Below are positions 36,628 to 48,603 of a DNA stretch of 64,000 nt, one piece after another. Where the stretch lies: the NCBI GenBank assembly GCA_022605955.1, contig JAKCOZ010000099.1:186001-250000 (forward strand). The letters are read 5' to 3'. The position numbers were made by a program, and so were the translations under genes. Positions within the stretch are counted from its first letter, which is position 1. Every line of letters begins with the position of its first letter. This DNA comes from Rallus limicola (lineage: Eukaryota; Chordata; Aves; Gruiformes; Rallidae). The notes under the pieces are model-generated. The model saw only the letters and a program-made list of their open reading frames with translations. It did not search any database and was not told the DNA's origin.

Positions 36628-38805
36628 TTTCTCGGCCCTAGCAGACTGCAGTTCAAAACATGCTAAACGTCCAGCAATAACTCCCAAAGTAAAGAAGCTA
36701 GGCCTGAAAGGCATAGCTTGTCTGAAACCTCCTAACTGGACACACGAGCAGACCCTGTCACTTTGGCTCTCAGCCTTTTCCTTTGCCTGGAAAGAGGGAA
36801 CATGCCTGGAACCTCCTACGGTGCTTTTCTCGGCCCTAGCAGACTGCAGTTCAAAACATGCTAAACGTCCAGCAATAACTCCCAAAGTAAAGAAGCTAGG
36901 CCTGAAAGGCATAGCTTGTCTGAAACCCCCTAACAGTACACATGAGCAGACCCTGTCACTTTGGCTCTCAGCCTTTTCCTTTGCCTGGAAAGAGGGAACA
37001 TGCCTGGAACCTCCTACGGTGCTTTTCTCGGCCCTAGCAGACTGCAGTTCAAAACATGCTAAACGTCCAGCAATAACTCCCAAAGTAAAGAAGCTAGGCC
37101 TGAAAGGCATAGCTTGTCTGAAACCTCCTAACAGGACACACGAGCAGACCCTGTCACTTTGGCTCTCAGCCTTTTCCTTTGCCTGGAAAGAGGGAACATG
37201 CCTGGAACCTCCTACGGTGCTTTTCTCGGCCCTAGCAGACTGCAGTTCAAAACATGCTAAACGTCCAGCAATAACTCCCAAAGTAAAGAAGCTAGGCCTG
37301 AAAGGCATAGCTTGTCTGAAACCTCCTAACAGGACACACGAGCAGACCCTGTCACTTTGGCTCTCAGCCTTTTCCTTTGCCTGGAAAGAGGGAACATGCC
37401 TGGAACCTCCTACGGTGCTTTTCTCGGCCCTAGCAGACTGCAGTTCAAAACATGCTAAACGTCCAGCAATAACTCCCAAAGTAAAGAAGCTAGGCCTGTA
37501 AGGCATAGCTTGTCTGAAACCTCCTAACAGGACACACGAGCAGACCCTGTCACTTTGGCTCTCAGCCTTTTCCTTTGCCTGGAAAGAGGGAACATGCCTG
37601 GAACCTCCTACGGTGCTTTTCTCGGCCCTAGCAGACTGCAGTTCAAAACATGCTAAACGTCCAGCAATAACTCCCAAAGTAAAGAAGCTAGGCCTGAAAG
37701 GCATAGCTTGTCTGAAACCTCCTAACAGGACACACGAGCAGACCCTGTCACTTTGGCTCTCAGCCTTTTCCTTTGCCTGGAAAGAGGGAACATGCCTGGA
37801 ACCTCCTACGGTGCTTTTCTCGGCCCTAGCAGACTGCAGTTCAAAACATGCTAAACGTCCAGCAATAACTCCCAAAGTAAAGAAGCTAGGCCTGAAAGGC
37901 ATAGCTTGTCTGAAACCTCCTAACAGGACACACGAGCAGACCCTGTCACTTTGGCTCTCAGCCTTTTCCTTTGCCTGGAAAGAGGGAACATGCCTGGAAC
38001 CTCCTACGGTGCTTTTCTCGGCCCTAGCAGACTGCAGGTCACAACATGCTAAACGTCCAGCAATAACTCCCAAAGTAAAGAAGCTAGGCCTGAAAGGCAT
38101 AGCTTGTCTGAAACCTCCTAACAGGACACACGAGCAGACCCTGTCACTTTGGCTCTCAGCCTTTTCCTTTGCCTGGAAAGAGGGAACATGCCTGGAACCT
38201 CCTACGGTGCTTTTCTCAGCCCTAGCAGACTGCAGTTCAAAACATGCTAAACGTCCAGCAATAACTCCCAAAGTAAAGAAGCTAGGCCTGAAAGGCATAG
38301 CTTGTCTGAAACCTCCTAACAGGACACACGAGCAGACCCTGTCACTTTGGCTCTCAGCCTTTTCCTTTGCCTGGAAAGAGGGAACATGCCTGGAACCTCC
38401 TACGGTGCTTTTCTCGGCCCTAGCAGACTGCAGTTCAAAACATGCTAAACGTCCAGCAATAACTCCCAAAGTAAAGAAGCTAGGCCTGAAAGGCATAGCT
38501 CGTCTGAAACCTCCTAACAGGACACACGAGCAGACCCTGTCACTTTGGCTCTCAGCCTTTTCCTTTGCCTGGAAAGAGGGAACATGCCTGGAACCTCCTA
38601 CGGTGCTTTTCTCGGCCCTAGCAGACTGCAGTTCAAAACATGCTAAACGTCCAGCAATAACTCCCAAAGTAAAGAAGCTAGGCCTGAAAGGCATAGCTCG
38701 TCTGAAACCTCCTAACAGGACACACGAGCAGACCCTGTCACTTTGGCTCTCAGCCTTTTCCCTTGCCTGGAAAGAGGGAACATGCCTGGAACCTCCTACG
38801 GTGCT
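36628..38805 (+). repeat. 11-monomer higher-order repeat (2178 bp), copy 1
   Basis: The repeat is delimited by cccttgcc units with variant bases at 36584 and 38762. Order: taactgga; cagtacacatgag + accccct; consensus; consensus; cctgtaagg; consensus; consensus; gcaggtcaca; ctcagccc; gctcgt; gctcgt + cccttgcc. The first five members repeat the block at 28510 exactly 8118 bp (41 monomers) away. Confidence 0.8.
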
Positions 38806-40983
38806 TTTCTCGGCCCTAGCAGACTGCAGTTCAAAACATGCTAAACGTCCAGCAATAACTCCCAAAGTAAAGAAGCTAGGCCTGAAAGGCATAGCTTGTC
38901 TGAAACCTCCTAACAGGACACACGAGCAGACCCTGTCACTTTGGCTCTCAGCCTTTTCCTTTGCCTGGAAAGAGGGAACATGCCTGGAACCTCCTACGGT
39001 GCTTTTCTCGGCCCTAGCAGACTGCAGTTCAAAACATGCTAAACGTCCAGCAATAACTCCCAAAGTAAAGAAGCTAGGCCTGAAAGGCATAGCTTGTCTG
39101 AAACCTCCTAACTGGACACACGAGCAGACCCTGTCACTTTGGCTCTCAGCCTTTTCCTTTGCCTGGAAAGAGGGAACATGCCTGGAACCTCCTACGGTGC
39201 TTTTCTCGGCCCTAGCAGACTGCAGTTCAAAACATGCTAAACGTCCAGCAATAACTCCCAAAGTAAAGAAGCTAGGCCTGAAAGGCATAGCTTGTCTGAA
39301 ACCTCCTAACAGGACACACGAGCAGACCCTGTCACTTTGGCTCTCAGCCTTTTCCTTTGCCTGGAAAGAGGGAACATGCCTGGAACCTCCTACGGTGCTT
39401 TTCTCGGCCCTAGCAGACTGCAGTTCAAAACATGCTAAACGTCCAGCAATAACTCCCAAAGTAAAGAAGCTAGGCCTGAAAGGCATAGCTTTTCTGAAAC
39501 CTCCTAACAGGACACACGAGCAGACCCTGTCACTTTGGCTCTCAGCCTTTTCCTTTGCCTGGAAAGAGGGAACATGCCTGGAACCTCCTACGGTGCTTTT
39601 CTCGGCCCTAGCAGACTGCAGTTCAAAACATGCTAAACGTCCAGCAATAACTCCCAAAGTAAAGAAGCTAGGCCTGTAAGGCATAGCTTGTCTGAAACCT
39701 CCTAACAGGACACACGAGCAGACCCTGTCACTTTGGCTCTCAGCCTTTTCCTTTGCCTGGAAAGAGGGAACATGCCTGGAACCTCCTACGGTGCTTTTCT
39801 CGGCCCTAGCAGACTGCAGTTCAAAACATGCTAAACGTCCAGCAATAACTCCCAAAGTAAAGAAGCTAGGCCTGAAAGGCATAGCTTGTCTGAAACCTCC
39901 TAACAGGACACACGAGCAGACCCTGTCACTTTGGCTCTCAGCCTTTTCCTTTGCCTGGAAAGAGGGAACATGCCTGGAACCTCCTACGGTGCTTTTCTCG
40001 GCCCTAGCAGACTGCAGTTCAAAACATGCTAAACGTCCAGCAATAACTCCCAAAGTAAAGAAGCTAGGCCTGAAAGGCATAGCTTGTCTGAAACCTCCTA
40101 ACTGGACACACGAGCAGACCCTGTCACTTTGGCTCTCAGCCTTTTCCTTTGCCTGGAAAGAGGGAACATGCCTGGAACCTCCTACGGTGCTTTTCTCGGC
40201 CCTAGCAGACTGCAGGTCACAACATGCTAAACGTCCAGCAATAACTCCCAAAGTAAAGAAGCTAGGCCTGAAAGGCATAGCTTGTCTGAAACCTCCTAAC
40301 AGGACACACGAGCAGACCCTGTCACTTTGGCTCTCAGCCTTTTCCTTTGCCTGGAAAGAGGGAACATGCCTGGAACCTCCTACGGTGCTTTTCTCAGCCC
40401 TAGCAGACTGCAGTTCAAAACATGCTAAACGTCCAGCAATAACTCCCAAAGTAAAGAAGCTAGGCCTGAAAGGCATAGCTTGTCTGAAACCTCCTAACAG
40501 GACACACGAGCAGACCCTGTCACTTTGGCTCTCAGCCTTTTCCTTTGCCTGGAAAGAGGGAACATGCCTGGAACCTCCTACGGTGCTTTTCTCGGCCCTA
40601 GCAGACTGCAGTTCAAAACATGCTAAACGTCCAGCAATAACTCCCAAAGTAAAGAAGCTAGGCCTGAAAGGCATAGCTCGTCTGAAACCTCCTAACAGGA
40701 CACACGAGCAGACCCTGTCACTTTGGCTCTCAGCCTTTTCCTTTGCCTGGAAAGAGGGAACATGCCTGGAACCTCCTACGGTGCTTTTCTCGGCCCTAGC
40801 AGACTGCAGTTCAAAACATGCTAAACGTCCAGCAATAACTCCCAAAGTAAAGAAGCTAGGCCTGAAAGGCATAGCTCGTCTGAAACCTCCTAACAGGACA
40901 CACGAGCAGACCCTGTCACTTTGGCTCTCAGCCTTTTCCCTTGCCTGGAAAGAGGGAACATGCCTGGAACCTCCTACGGTGCT
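38806..40983 (+). repeat. 11-monomer higher-order repeat (2178 bp), copy 2
   Basis: It runs from the cccttgcc variant at 38762 to that at 40940, again exactly 2178 bp. Members 5 (cctgtaagg), 8 (gcaggtcaca), 9 (ctcagccc), 10 and 11 agree with copy 1. The first two members differ (consensus, taactgga), and member 4 has a private gcttttctg change near 39491. Member 7 is taactgga, as in the 12-monomer block at 28510. Confidence 0.8.
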
Positions 40984-41973
40984 TTTCTCGGCCCTAGCAG
41001 ACTGCAGTTCAAAACATGCTAAACGTCCAGCAATAACTCCCAAAGTAAAGAAGCTAGGCCTGAAAGGCATAGCTTGTCTGAAACCTCCTAACAGGACACA
41101 CGAGCAGACCCTGTCACTTTGGCTCTCAGCCTTTTCCTTTGCCTGGAAAGAGGGAACATGCCTGGAACCTCCTACGGTGCTTTTCTCGGCCCTAGCAGAC
41201 TGCAGTTCAAAACATGCTAAACGTCCAGCAATAACTCCCAAAGTAAAGAAGCTAGGCCTGAAAGGCATAGCTTGTCTGAAACCTCCTAACAGGACACACG
41301 AGCAGACCCTGTCACTTTGGCTCTCAGCCTTTTCCTTTGCCTGGAAAGAGGGAACATGCCTGGAACCTCCTACGGTGCTTTTCTCGGCCCTAGCAGACTG
41401 CAGGTCACAACATGCTAAACGTCCAGCAATAACTCCCAAAGTAAAGAAGCGAGGTTTGAAAGGCATAGCTTGTCTGAAACCTCCTAACAGGACACACGAG
41501 CAGACCCTGTCACTTTGGCTCTCAGCCTTTTCCTTTGCCTGGAAAGAGGGAACATGCCTGGAACCTCCTACGGTGCTTTTCTCGGCCCTAGCAGACTGCA
41601 GTTCAAAACATGCTAAACGTCCAGCAATAACTCCCAAAGTAAAGAAGCTAGGCCTGAAAGGCATAGCTCGTCTGAAACCTCCTAACAGGACACACGAGCA
41701 GACCCTGTCACTTTGGCTCTCAGCCTTTTCCTTTGCCTGGAAAGAGGGAACATGCCTGGAACCTCCTACGGTGCTTTTCTCGGCCCTAGCAGACTGCAGT
41801 TCAAAACATGCTAAACGTCCAGCAATAACTCCCAAAGTAAAGAAGCTAGGCCTGAAAGGCATAGCTTGTCTGAAACCTCCTAACAGGACACACGAGCAGA
41901 CCCTGTCACTTTGGCTCTCAGCCTTTTCCTTTGCCTGGAAAGAGGGAACATGCCTGGAACCTCCTACGGTGCT
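40984..41973 (+). repeat. Five monomers between the last 11-mer and the 96-bp break
   Basis: Order is consensus, consensus, gcaggtcaca + gaggtttg, gctcgt, consensus. A very similar series follows the cccttgcc unit at 30688 (consensus, taactgga, gcaggtcaca + gaggtttg, gctcgt, consensus), so this looks like the same neighbourhood cut short by the break at 41974. Confidence 0.6.
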
Positions 41974-42069
41974 TTTCTCGGCCCTAGCAGACTAAAGTTC
42001 AAAACATGCTAAACGTCCAGCAATAACTCCCAAAGTAAAGAAGCTAGGCCTGAAAGGCATAGCTTGTCT
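41974..42069 (+). repeat. 96-bp truncated monomer; the only gross break in the array
   Basis: The unit starts normally but stops after gcttgtct, and the next unit begins at 42070, so 102 bp of the 3' part are missing. Its 96 bases are identical to the first 96 bases of the following unit. Both carry gactaaagtt, a change of gc to aa that I see nowhere else in the window. The structure is therefore a 96-bp direct duplication with a few bases of T-rich microhomology at the junction. Because 96 is a multiple of three, frame is kept. It may be a real slippage or repair event or an assembly join. Confidence 0.95.
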
Positions 42070-42861
42070 TTTCTCGGCCCTAGCAGACTAAAGTTCAAAA
42101 CATGCTAAACGTCCAGCAATAACTCCCAAAGTAAAGAAGCTAGGCCTGAAAGGCATAGCTTGTCTGAAACCTCCTAACAGGACACACGAGCAGACCCTGT
42201 CACTTTGGCTCTCAGCCTTTTCCTTTGCCTGGAAAGAGGGAACATGCCTGGAACCTCCTACGGTGCTTTTCTCGGCCCTAGCAGACTGCAGTTCAAAACA
42301 TGCTAAACGTCCAGCAATAACTCCCAAAGTAAAGAAGCTAGGCCTGAAAGGCATAGCTTGTCTGAAACCTCCTAACAGGACACACGAGCAGACCCTGTCA
42401 CTTTGGCTCTCAGCCTTTTCCTTTGCCTGGAAAGAGGGAACATGCCTGGAACCTCCTACGGTGCTTTTCTCGGCCCTAGCAGACTGCAGTTCAAAACATG
42501 CTAAACGTCCAGCAATAACTCCCAAAGTAAAGAAGCTAGGCCTGAAAGGCATAGCTTGTCTGAAACCTCCTAACAGGACACACGAGCAGACCCTGTCACT
42601 TTGGCTCTCAGCCTTTTCCTTTGCCTGGAAAGAGGGAACATGCCTGGAACCTCCTACGGTGCTTTTCTCGGCCCTAGCAGACTGCAGTTCAAAACATGCT
42701 AAACGTCCAGCAATAACTCCCAAAGTAAAGAAGCGAGGCCTGAAAGGCATAGCTTGTCTGAAACCTCCTAACAGGACACACGAGCAGACCCTGTCACTTT
42801 GGCTCTCAGCCTTTTCCTTTGCCTGGAAAGAGGGAACATGCCTGGAACCTCCTACGGTGCT
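42070..42861 (+). repeat. First four monomers of domain D
   Basis: The first unit carries the private gactaaagtt change shared with the truncated unit, which removes its PstI site and creates stop codons in both long frames. The next two are consensus-like and the fourth is gcgagg (t72g), the same subtype that closes each following 8-monomer copy. Confidence 0.7.
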
Positions 42862-45800
42862 TTTCTCGGCCCTAGCAGACTGCAGTTCAAAACATGCTAA
42901 ACGTCCAGACATAACTCCCAAAGTAAAGAAGCTAGGCCTGAAAGGCATAGCTTGTCTGAAACCTCCTAAAAGGACACACGAGCAGACCCTGTCACTTTGG
43001 CTCTCAGCCTTTTCCTTTGCCTGGAAAGAGGGAACATGCCTGGAACCTCCTACGGTGCTTTTCTCGGCCCTAGCAGACTGCAGTTCAAAACATGCTAAAC
43101 GTCCAGCAATAACTCCCAAAGTAAAGAAGCTAGGCCTGAAAGGCATAGCTTGTCTGAAACCTCCTAACAGGACACACGAGCAGACCCTGTCACTTTGGCT
43201 CTCAGCCTTTTCCTTTGCCTGGAAAGAGGGAACATGCCTGGAACCTCCTACGGTGCTTTTCTCGGCCCTAGCAGACTGCAGTTCAAAACATGCTAAACGT
43301 CCAGCAATAACTCCCAAAGTAAAGAAGCTAGGCCTGAAAGGCATAGCTTGTCTGAAACCCCCTAACAGGACACACGAGCAGACCCTGTCACTTTGGCTCT
43401 CAGCCTTTTCCTTTGCCTGGAAAGAGGGAACATGCCTGGAACCTCCTACGGTGCTTTTCTCGGCCCTAGCAGACTGCAGTTCAAAACATGCTAAACGTCC
43501 AGCAATAACTCCCAAAGTAAAGAAGCTTGGCCTGAAAGGCATAGCTTGTCTGAAACCTCCTAACAGGACACACGAGCAGACCCTGTCACTTTGGCTCTCA
43601 GCCTTTTCCTTTGCCTGGAAAGAGGGAACATGCCTGGAACCTCCTACGGTGCTTTTCTCGGCCCTAGCAGACTGCAGTTCAAAACATGCTAAACGTCCAG
43701 CAATAACTCCCAAAGTAAAGAAGCTAGGCCTGAAAGGCATAGCTTGTCTGAAACCTCCTAACAGGACACACGAGCAGACCCTGTCACTTTGGCTCTCAGC
43801 CTTTTCCTTTGCCTGGAAAGAGGGAACATGCCTGGAACCTCCTACGGTGCTTTTCTCGGCCCTAGCAGACTGCAGTTCAAAACATGCTAAACGTCCAGCA
43901 ATAACTCCCAAAGTAAAGAAGCTAGGCCTGAAAGGCATAGCTTGTCTGAAACCTCCTAACAGGACACACGAGCAGACCCTGTCACTTTGGCTCTCAGCCT
44001 TTTCCTTTGCCTGGAAAGATGGAACATGCCTGGAACCTCCTACGGTGCTTTTCTCGGCCCTAGCAGACTGCAGTTCAAAACATGCTAAACGTCCAGCAAT
44101 AACTCCCAAAGTAAAGAAGCTAGGCCTGAAAGGCATAGCTTGTCTGAAACCCCCTAACAGGACACACGAGCAGACCCTGTCACTTTGGCTCTCAGCCTTT
44201 TCCTTTGCCTGGAAAGAGGGAACATGCCTGGAACCTCCTACGGTGCTTTTCTCGGCCCTAGCATACTGCAGTTCAAAACATGCTAAACGTCCAGCAATAA
44301 CTCCCAAAGTAAAGAAGCGAGGCCTGAAAGGCATAGCTTGTCTGAAACCTCCTAACAGGACACACGAGCAGACCCTGTCACTTTGGCTCTCAGCCTTTTC
44401 TTTTGCCTGGAAAGAGGGAACATGCCTGGAACCTCCTACGGTGCTTTTCTCGGCCCTAGCAGACTGCAGTTCAAAACATGCTAAACGTCCAGCAATAACT
44501 CCCAAAGTAAAGAAGCTAGGCCTGAAAGGCATAGCTTGTCTGAAACCTCCTAAAAGGACACACGAGCAGACCCTGTCACTTTGGCTCTCAGCCTTTTCCT
44601 TTGCCTGGAAAGAGGGAACATGCCTGGAACCTCCTACGGTGCTTTTCTCGGCCCTAGCAGACTGCAGTTCAAAACATGCTAAACGTCCAGCAATAACTCC
44701 CAAAGTAAAGAAGCTAGGCCTGAAAGGCATAGCTTGTCTGAAACCTCCTAACAGGACACACGAGCAGACCCTGTCACTTTGGCTCTCAGCCTTTTCCTTT
44801 GCCTGGAAAGAGGGAACATGCCTGGAACCTCCTACGGTGCTTTTCTCGGCCCTAGCAGACTGCAGTTCAAAACATGCTAAACGTCCAGCAATAACTCCCA
44901 AAGTAAAGAAGCTAGGCCTGAAAGGCATAGCTTGTCTGAAACCCCCTAACAGGACACACGAGCAGACCCTGTCACTTTGGCTCTCAGCCTTTTCCTTTGC
45001 CTGGAAAGAGGGAACATGCCTGGAACCTCCTACGGTGCTTTTCTCGGCCCTAGCAGACTGCAGTTCAAAACATGCTAAACGTCCAGCAATAACTCCCAAA
45101 GTAAAGAAGCTTGGCCTGAAAGGCATAGCTTGTCTGAAACCTCCTAACAGGACACACGAGCAGACCCTGTCACTTTGGCTCTCAGCCTTTTCCTTTGCCT
45201 GGAAAGAGGGAACATGCCTGGAACCTCCTACGGTGCTTTTCTCGGCCCTAGCAGACTGCAGTTCAAAACATGCTAAACGTCCAGCAATAACTCCCAAAGT
45301 AAAGAAGCTAGGCCTGAAAGGCATAGCTTGTCTGAAACCTCCTAACAGGACACACGAGCAGACCCTGTCACTTTGGCTCTCAGCCTTTTCCTTTGCCTGG
45401 AAAGAGGGAACATGCCTGGAACCTCCTACGGTGCTTTTCTCGGCCCTAGCAGACTGCAGTTCAAAACATGCTAAACGTCCAGCAATAACTCCCAAAGTAA
45501 AGAAGCTAGGCCTGAAAGGCATAGCTTGTCTGAAACCTCCTAACAGGACACACGAGCAGACCCTGTCACTTTGGCTCTCAGCCTTTTCCTTTGCCTGGAA
45601 AGATGGAACATGCCTGGAATCTCCTACGGTGCTTTTCTCGGCCCTAGCAGACTGCAGTTCAAAACATGCTAAACGTCCAGCAATAACTCCCAAAGTAAAG
45701 AAGCTAGGCCTGAAAGGCATAGCTTGTCTGAAACCCCCTAACAGGACACACGAGCAGACCCTGTCACTTTGGCTCTCAGCCTTTTCCTTTGCCTGGAAAG

Positions 45801-46029
45801 AGGGAACATGCCTGGAACCTCCTACGGTGCTTTTCTCGGCCCTAGCATACTGCAGTTCAAAACATGCTAAACGTCCAGCAATAACTCCCAAAGTAAAGAA
45901 GCGAGGCCTGAAAGGCATAGCTTGTCTGAAACCTCCTAACAGGACACACGAGCAGACCCTGTCACTTTGGCTCTCAGCCTTTTCTTTTGCCTGGAAAGAG
46001 GGAACATGCCTGGAACCTCCTACGGTGCT
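42862..46029 (+). repeat. Tandem duplication of an 8-monomer (1584-bp) segment
   Basis: Copies are 42862-44445 and 44446-46029. Each reads: ctaaaagg; consensus; accccct; cttggcc (a73t); consensus; aagatgg (g169t); accccct; gcatact + gcgagg + ttcttttgcc. Markers are exactly 1584 bp apart (42970/44554 and 44020/45604). Only private singletons differ, such as cagacata near 42908 in copy 1 and ggaatctcc near 45619 in copy 2. A partial third relative lies near 51.0-51.9 kb. Confidence 0.85.
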
Positions 46030-48603
46030 TTTCTCGGCCCTAGCAGACTGCAGTTCAAAACATGCTAAACGTCCAGCAATAACTCCCAAAGTAAAGAAGC
46101 TAGGCCTGAAAGGCATAGCTTGTCTGAAACCTCCTAACAGGACACACGAGCAGACCCTGTCACTTTGGCTCACAGCCTTTTCCTTTGCTTGGAAAGAGGG
46201 AACATGCCTGGAACCTCCTACGGTGCTTTTCTCGGCCCTAGCAGACTGCAGTTCAAAACATGCTAAACGTCCAGCAATAACTCCCAAAGTAAAGAAGCGA
46301 GGCCTGAAAGGCATAGCTTGTCTGAAACCTCCTAACAGGACACACGAGCAGACCCTGTCACTTTGGCTCTCAGCCTTTTCCTTTGCCTGGAAAGAGGGAA
46401 CATGCCTGGAACCTCCTACGGTGCTTTTCTCGGCCCTAGCAGACTGCAGTTCAAAACATGCTAAACGTCCAGCAATAACTCCCAAAGTAAAGAAGCTAGG
46501 CCTGAAAGGCATAGCTTGTCTGAAACCTCCTGACAGGACACACGAGCAGACCCTGTCACTTTGGCTCTCAGCCTTTTCCTTTGCCTGGAAAGAGGGAACA
46601 TGCCTGGAACCTCCTACGGTGCTTTTCTCGGCCCTAGCAGACTGCAGTTCAAAACATGCTAAACGTCCAGCAATAACTCCCAAAATAAAGAAGCTAGGCC
46701 TGAAAGGCATAGCTTGTCTGAAACCTCCTAACAGGACACACGAGCAGACCCTGTCACTTTGGCTCTCAGCCTTTTCCTTTGCCTGGAAAGAGGGAACATG
46801 CCTGGAACCTCCTACAGTGCTTTTCTCGGCCCTAGCAGACTGCAGTTCAAAACATGCTAAACGTCCAGCAATAACTCCCAAAGTAAAGAAGCTAGGCCTG
46901 AAAGGCATAGCTTGTCTGAAACCTCCTAACAGGACACACGAGCAGACCCTGTCACTTTGACTCTCAGCCTTTTCCTTTGCCTGGAAAGAGGGAACATGCC
47001 TGGAACCTCCTACGGTGCTTTTCTCGGCCCTAGCAGACTGCAGTTCAAAACATGCTAAACGTCCAGCAATAACTCCCAAAGTAAAGAAGCTAGGCCTGAA
47101 AGGCATAGCTTGTCTGAAACCTCCTAACAGGACACACGAGCAGACCCTGTCACTTTGGCTCTCAGCCTTTTCCTTTGCCTGGAAAGAGGGAACATGCCTG
47201 GAACCTCCTACGGTGCTTTTCTCGGCCCTAGCAGACTGCAGTTCAAAACATGCTAAACGTCCAGCAATAACTCCCAAAGTAAAGAAGCTAGGCCTGAAAG
47301 GCATAGCTCGTCTGAAACCTCCTAACAGGACACACGAGCAGACCCTGTCACTTTGGCTCTCAGCCTTTTCCTTTGCCTGGAAAGAGGGAACATGCCTGGA
47401 ACCTCCTACGGTGCTTTTCTCGGCCCTAGCAGACTGCAGTTCAAAACATGCTAAACATCCAGCAATAACTCCCAAAGTAAAGAAGCTAGGCCTGAAAGGC
47501 ATAGCTCGACTGAAACCTCCTAACAGGACACACGAGCAGACCCTGTCACTTTGGCTCTCAGCCTTTTCCCTTGCCTGGAAAGAGGGAACATGCCTGGAAC
47601 CTCCTACGGTGTATTTCTCGGCCCTAGCAGACTGCAGTTCAAAACATGCTAAACGTCCAGCAATAACTCCCAAAGTAAAGAAGCTAGGCCTGAAAGGCAT
47701 AGCTTGTCTGAAACCTCCTAACAGGACACACGAGCAGACCCTGTCACTTTGGCTCTCAGCCTTTTCCTTTGCCTGGAAAGAGGGAACATGCCTGGAACCT
47801 CCTACGGTGCTTTTCTCGGCCCTAGAAGACTGCAGTTCAAAACATGCTAAACGTCCAGCAATAACTCCCAAAGTAAAGAAGCTAGGCCTGAAAGGCATAG
47901 CTTGTCTGAAACCTCCTAACTGGACACACGAGCAGACCCTGTCACTTTGGCTCTCAGCCTTTTCCTTTGCCTGGAAAGAGGGAACATGCCTGGAACCTCC
48001 TACGGTGCTTTTCTCGGCCCTAGCAGACTGCAGGTCACAACATGCTAAACGTCCAGCAATAACTCCCAAAGTAAAGAAGCGAGGTTTGAAAGGCATAGCT
48101 TGTCTGAAACCTCCTAACAGGACACACGAGCAGACCCTGTCACTTTGGCTCTCAGCCTTTTCCTTTGCCTGGAAAGAGGGAACATGCCTGGAACCTCCTA
48201 CGGTGCTTTTCTCGGCCCTAGCAGACTGCAGTTCAAAACATGCTAAACGTCCAGCAATAACTCCCAAAGTAAAGAAGCTAGGCCTGAAAGGCATAGCTTG
48301 TCTAAAACCTCCTAACAGGACACACGAGCAGACCCTGTCACTTTGGCTCTCAGCCTTTTCCTTTGCCTGGAAAGAGGGAACATGCCTGGAACCTCCTACG
48401 GTGCTTTTCTCGGCCCTAGCAGACTGCAGTTCAAAACTGGCTAAACGTCCAGCAATAACTCCCAAAGTAAAGAAGCTAGGCCTGAAAGGCATAGCTTGTC
48501 TGAAACCTCCTAACAGGACACACGAGCAGACCCTGTCACTTTGGCTCTCAGCCTTTTCCTTTGCCTGGAAAGAGGGAACATGCCTGGAACCTCCTACGGT
48601 GCT
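46030..48603 (+). repeat. Mixed monomers of domain D, left part
   Basis: Thirteen monomers include gcgagg, cctgac, a g139a unit (46958-46960, without the linked ctgaaacc/ctaagg changes), and a cccttgcc + aaacatcc unit near 47456-47570. After these come taactgga, gcaggtcaca + gaggtttg, tctaaaac and aaactggcta units. The last part repeats the order seen at about 34.4-35.0 kb in domain C. Private changes include ggtgtatttc near 47612 and ctagaagac near 47824. Confidence 0.6.

Noticed and set aside
41974..42165. Transposon insertion or target-site duplication at the 96-bp break
   Set aside because: There is no foreign sequence. Both sides are ordinary satellite and the extra 96 bases are simply the start of the next unit.
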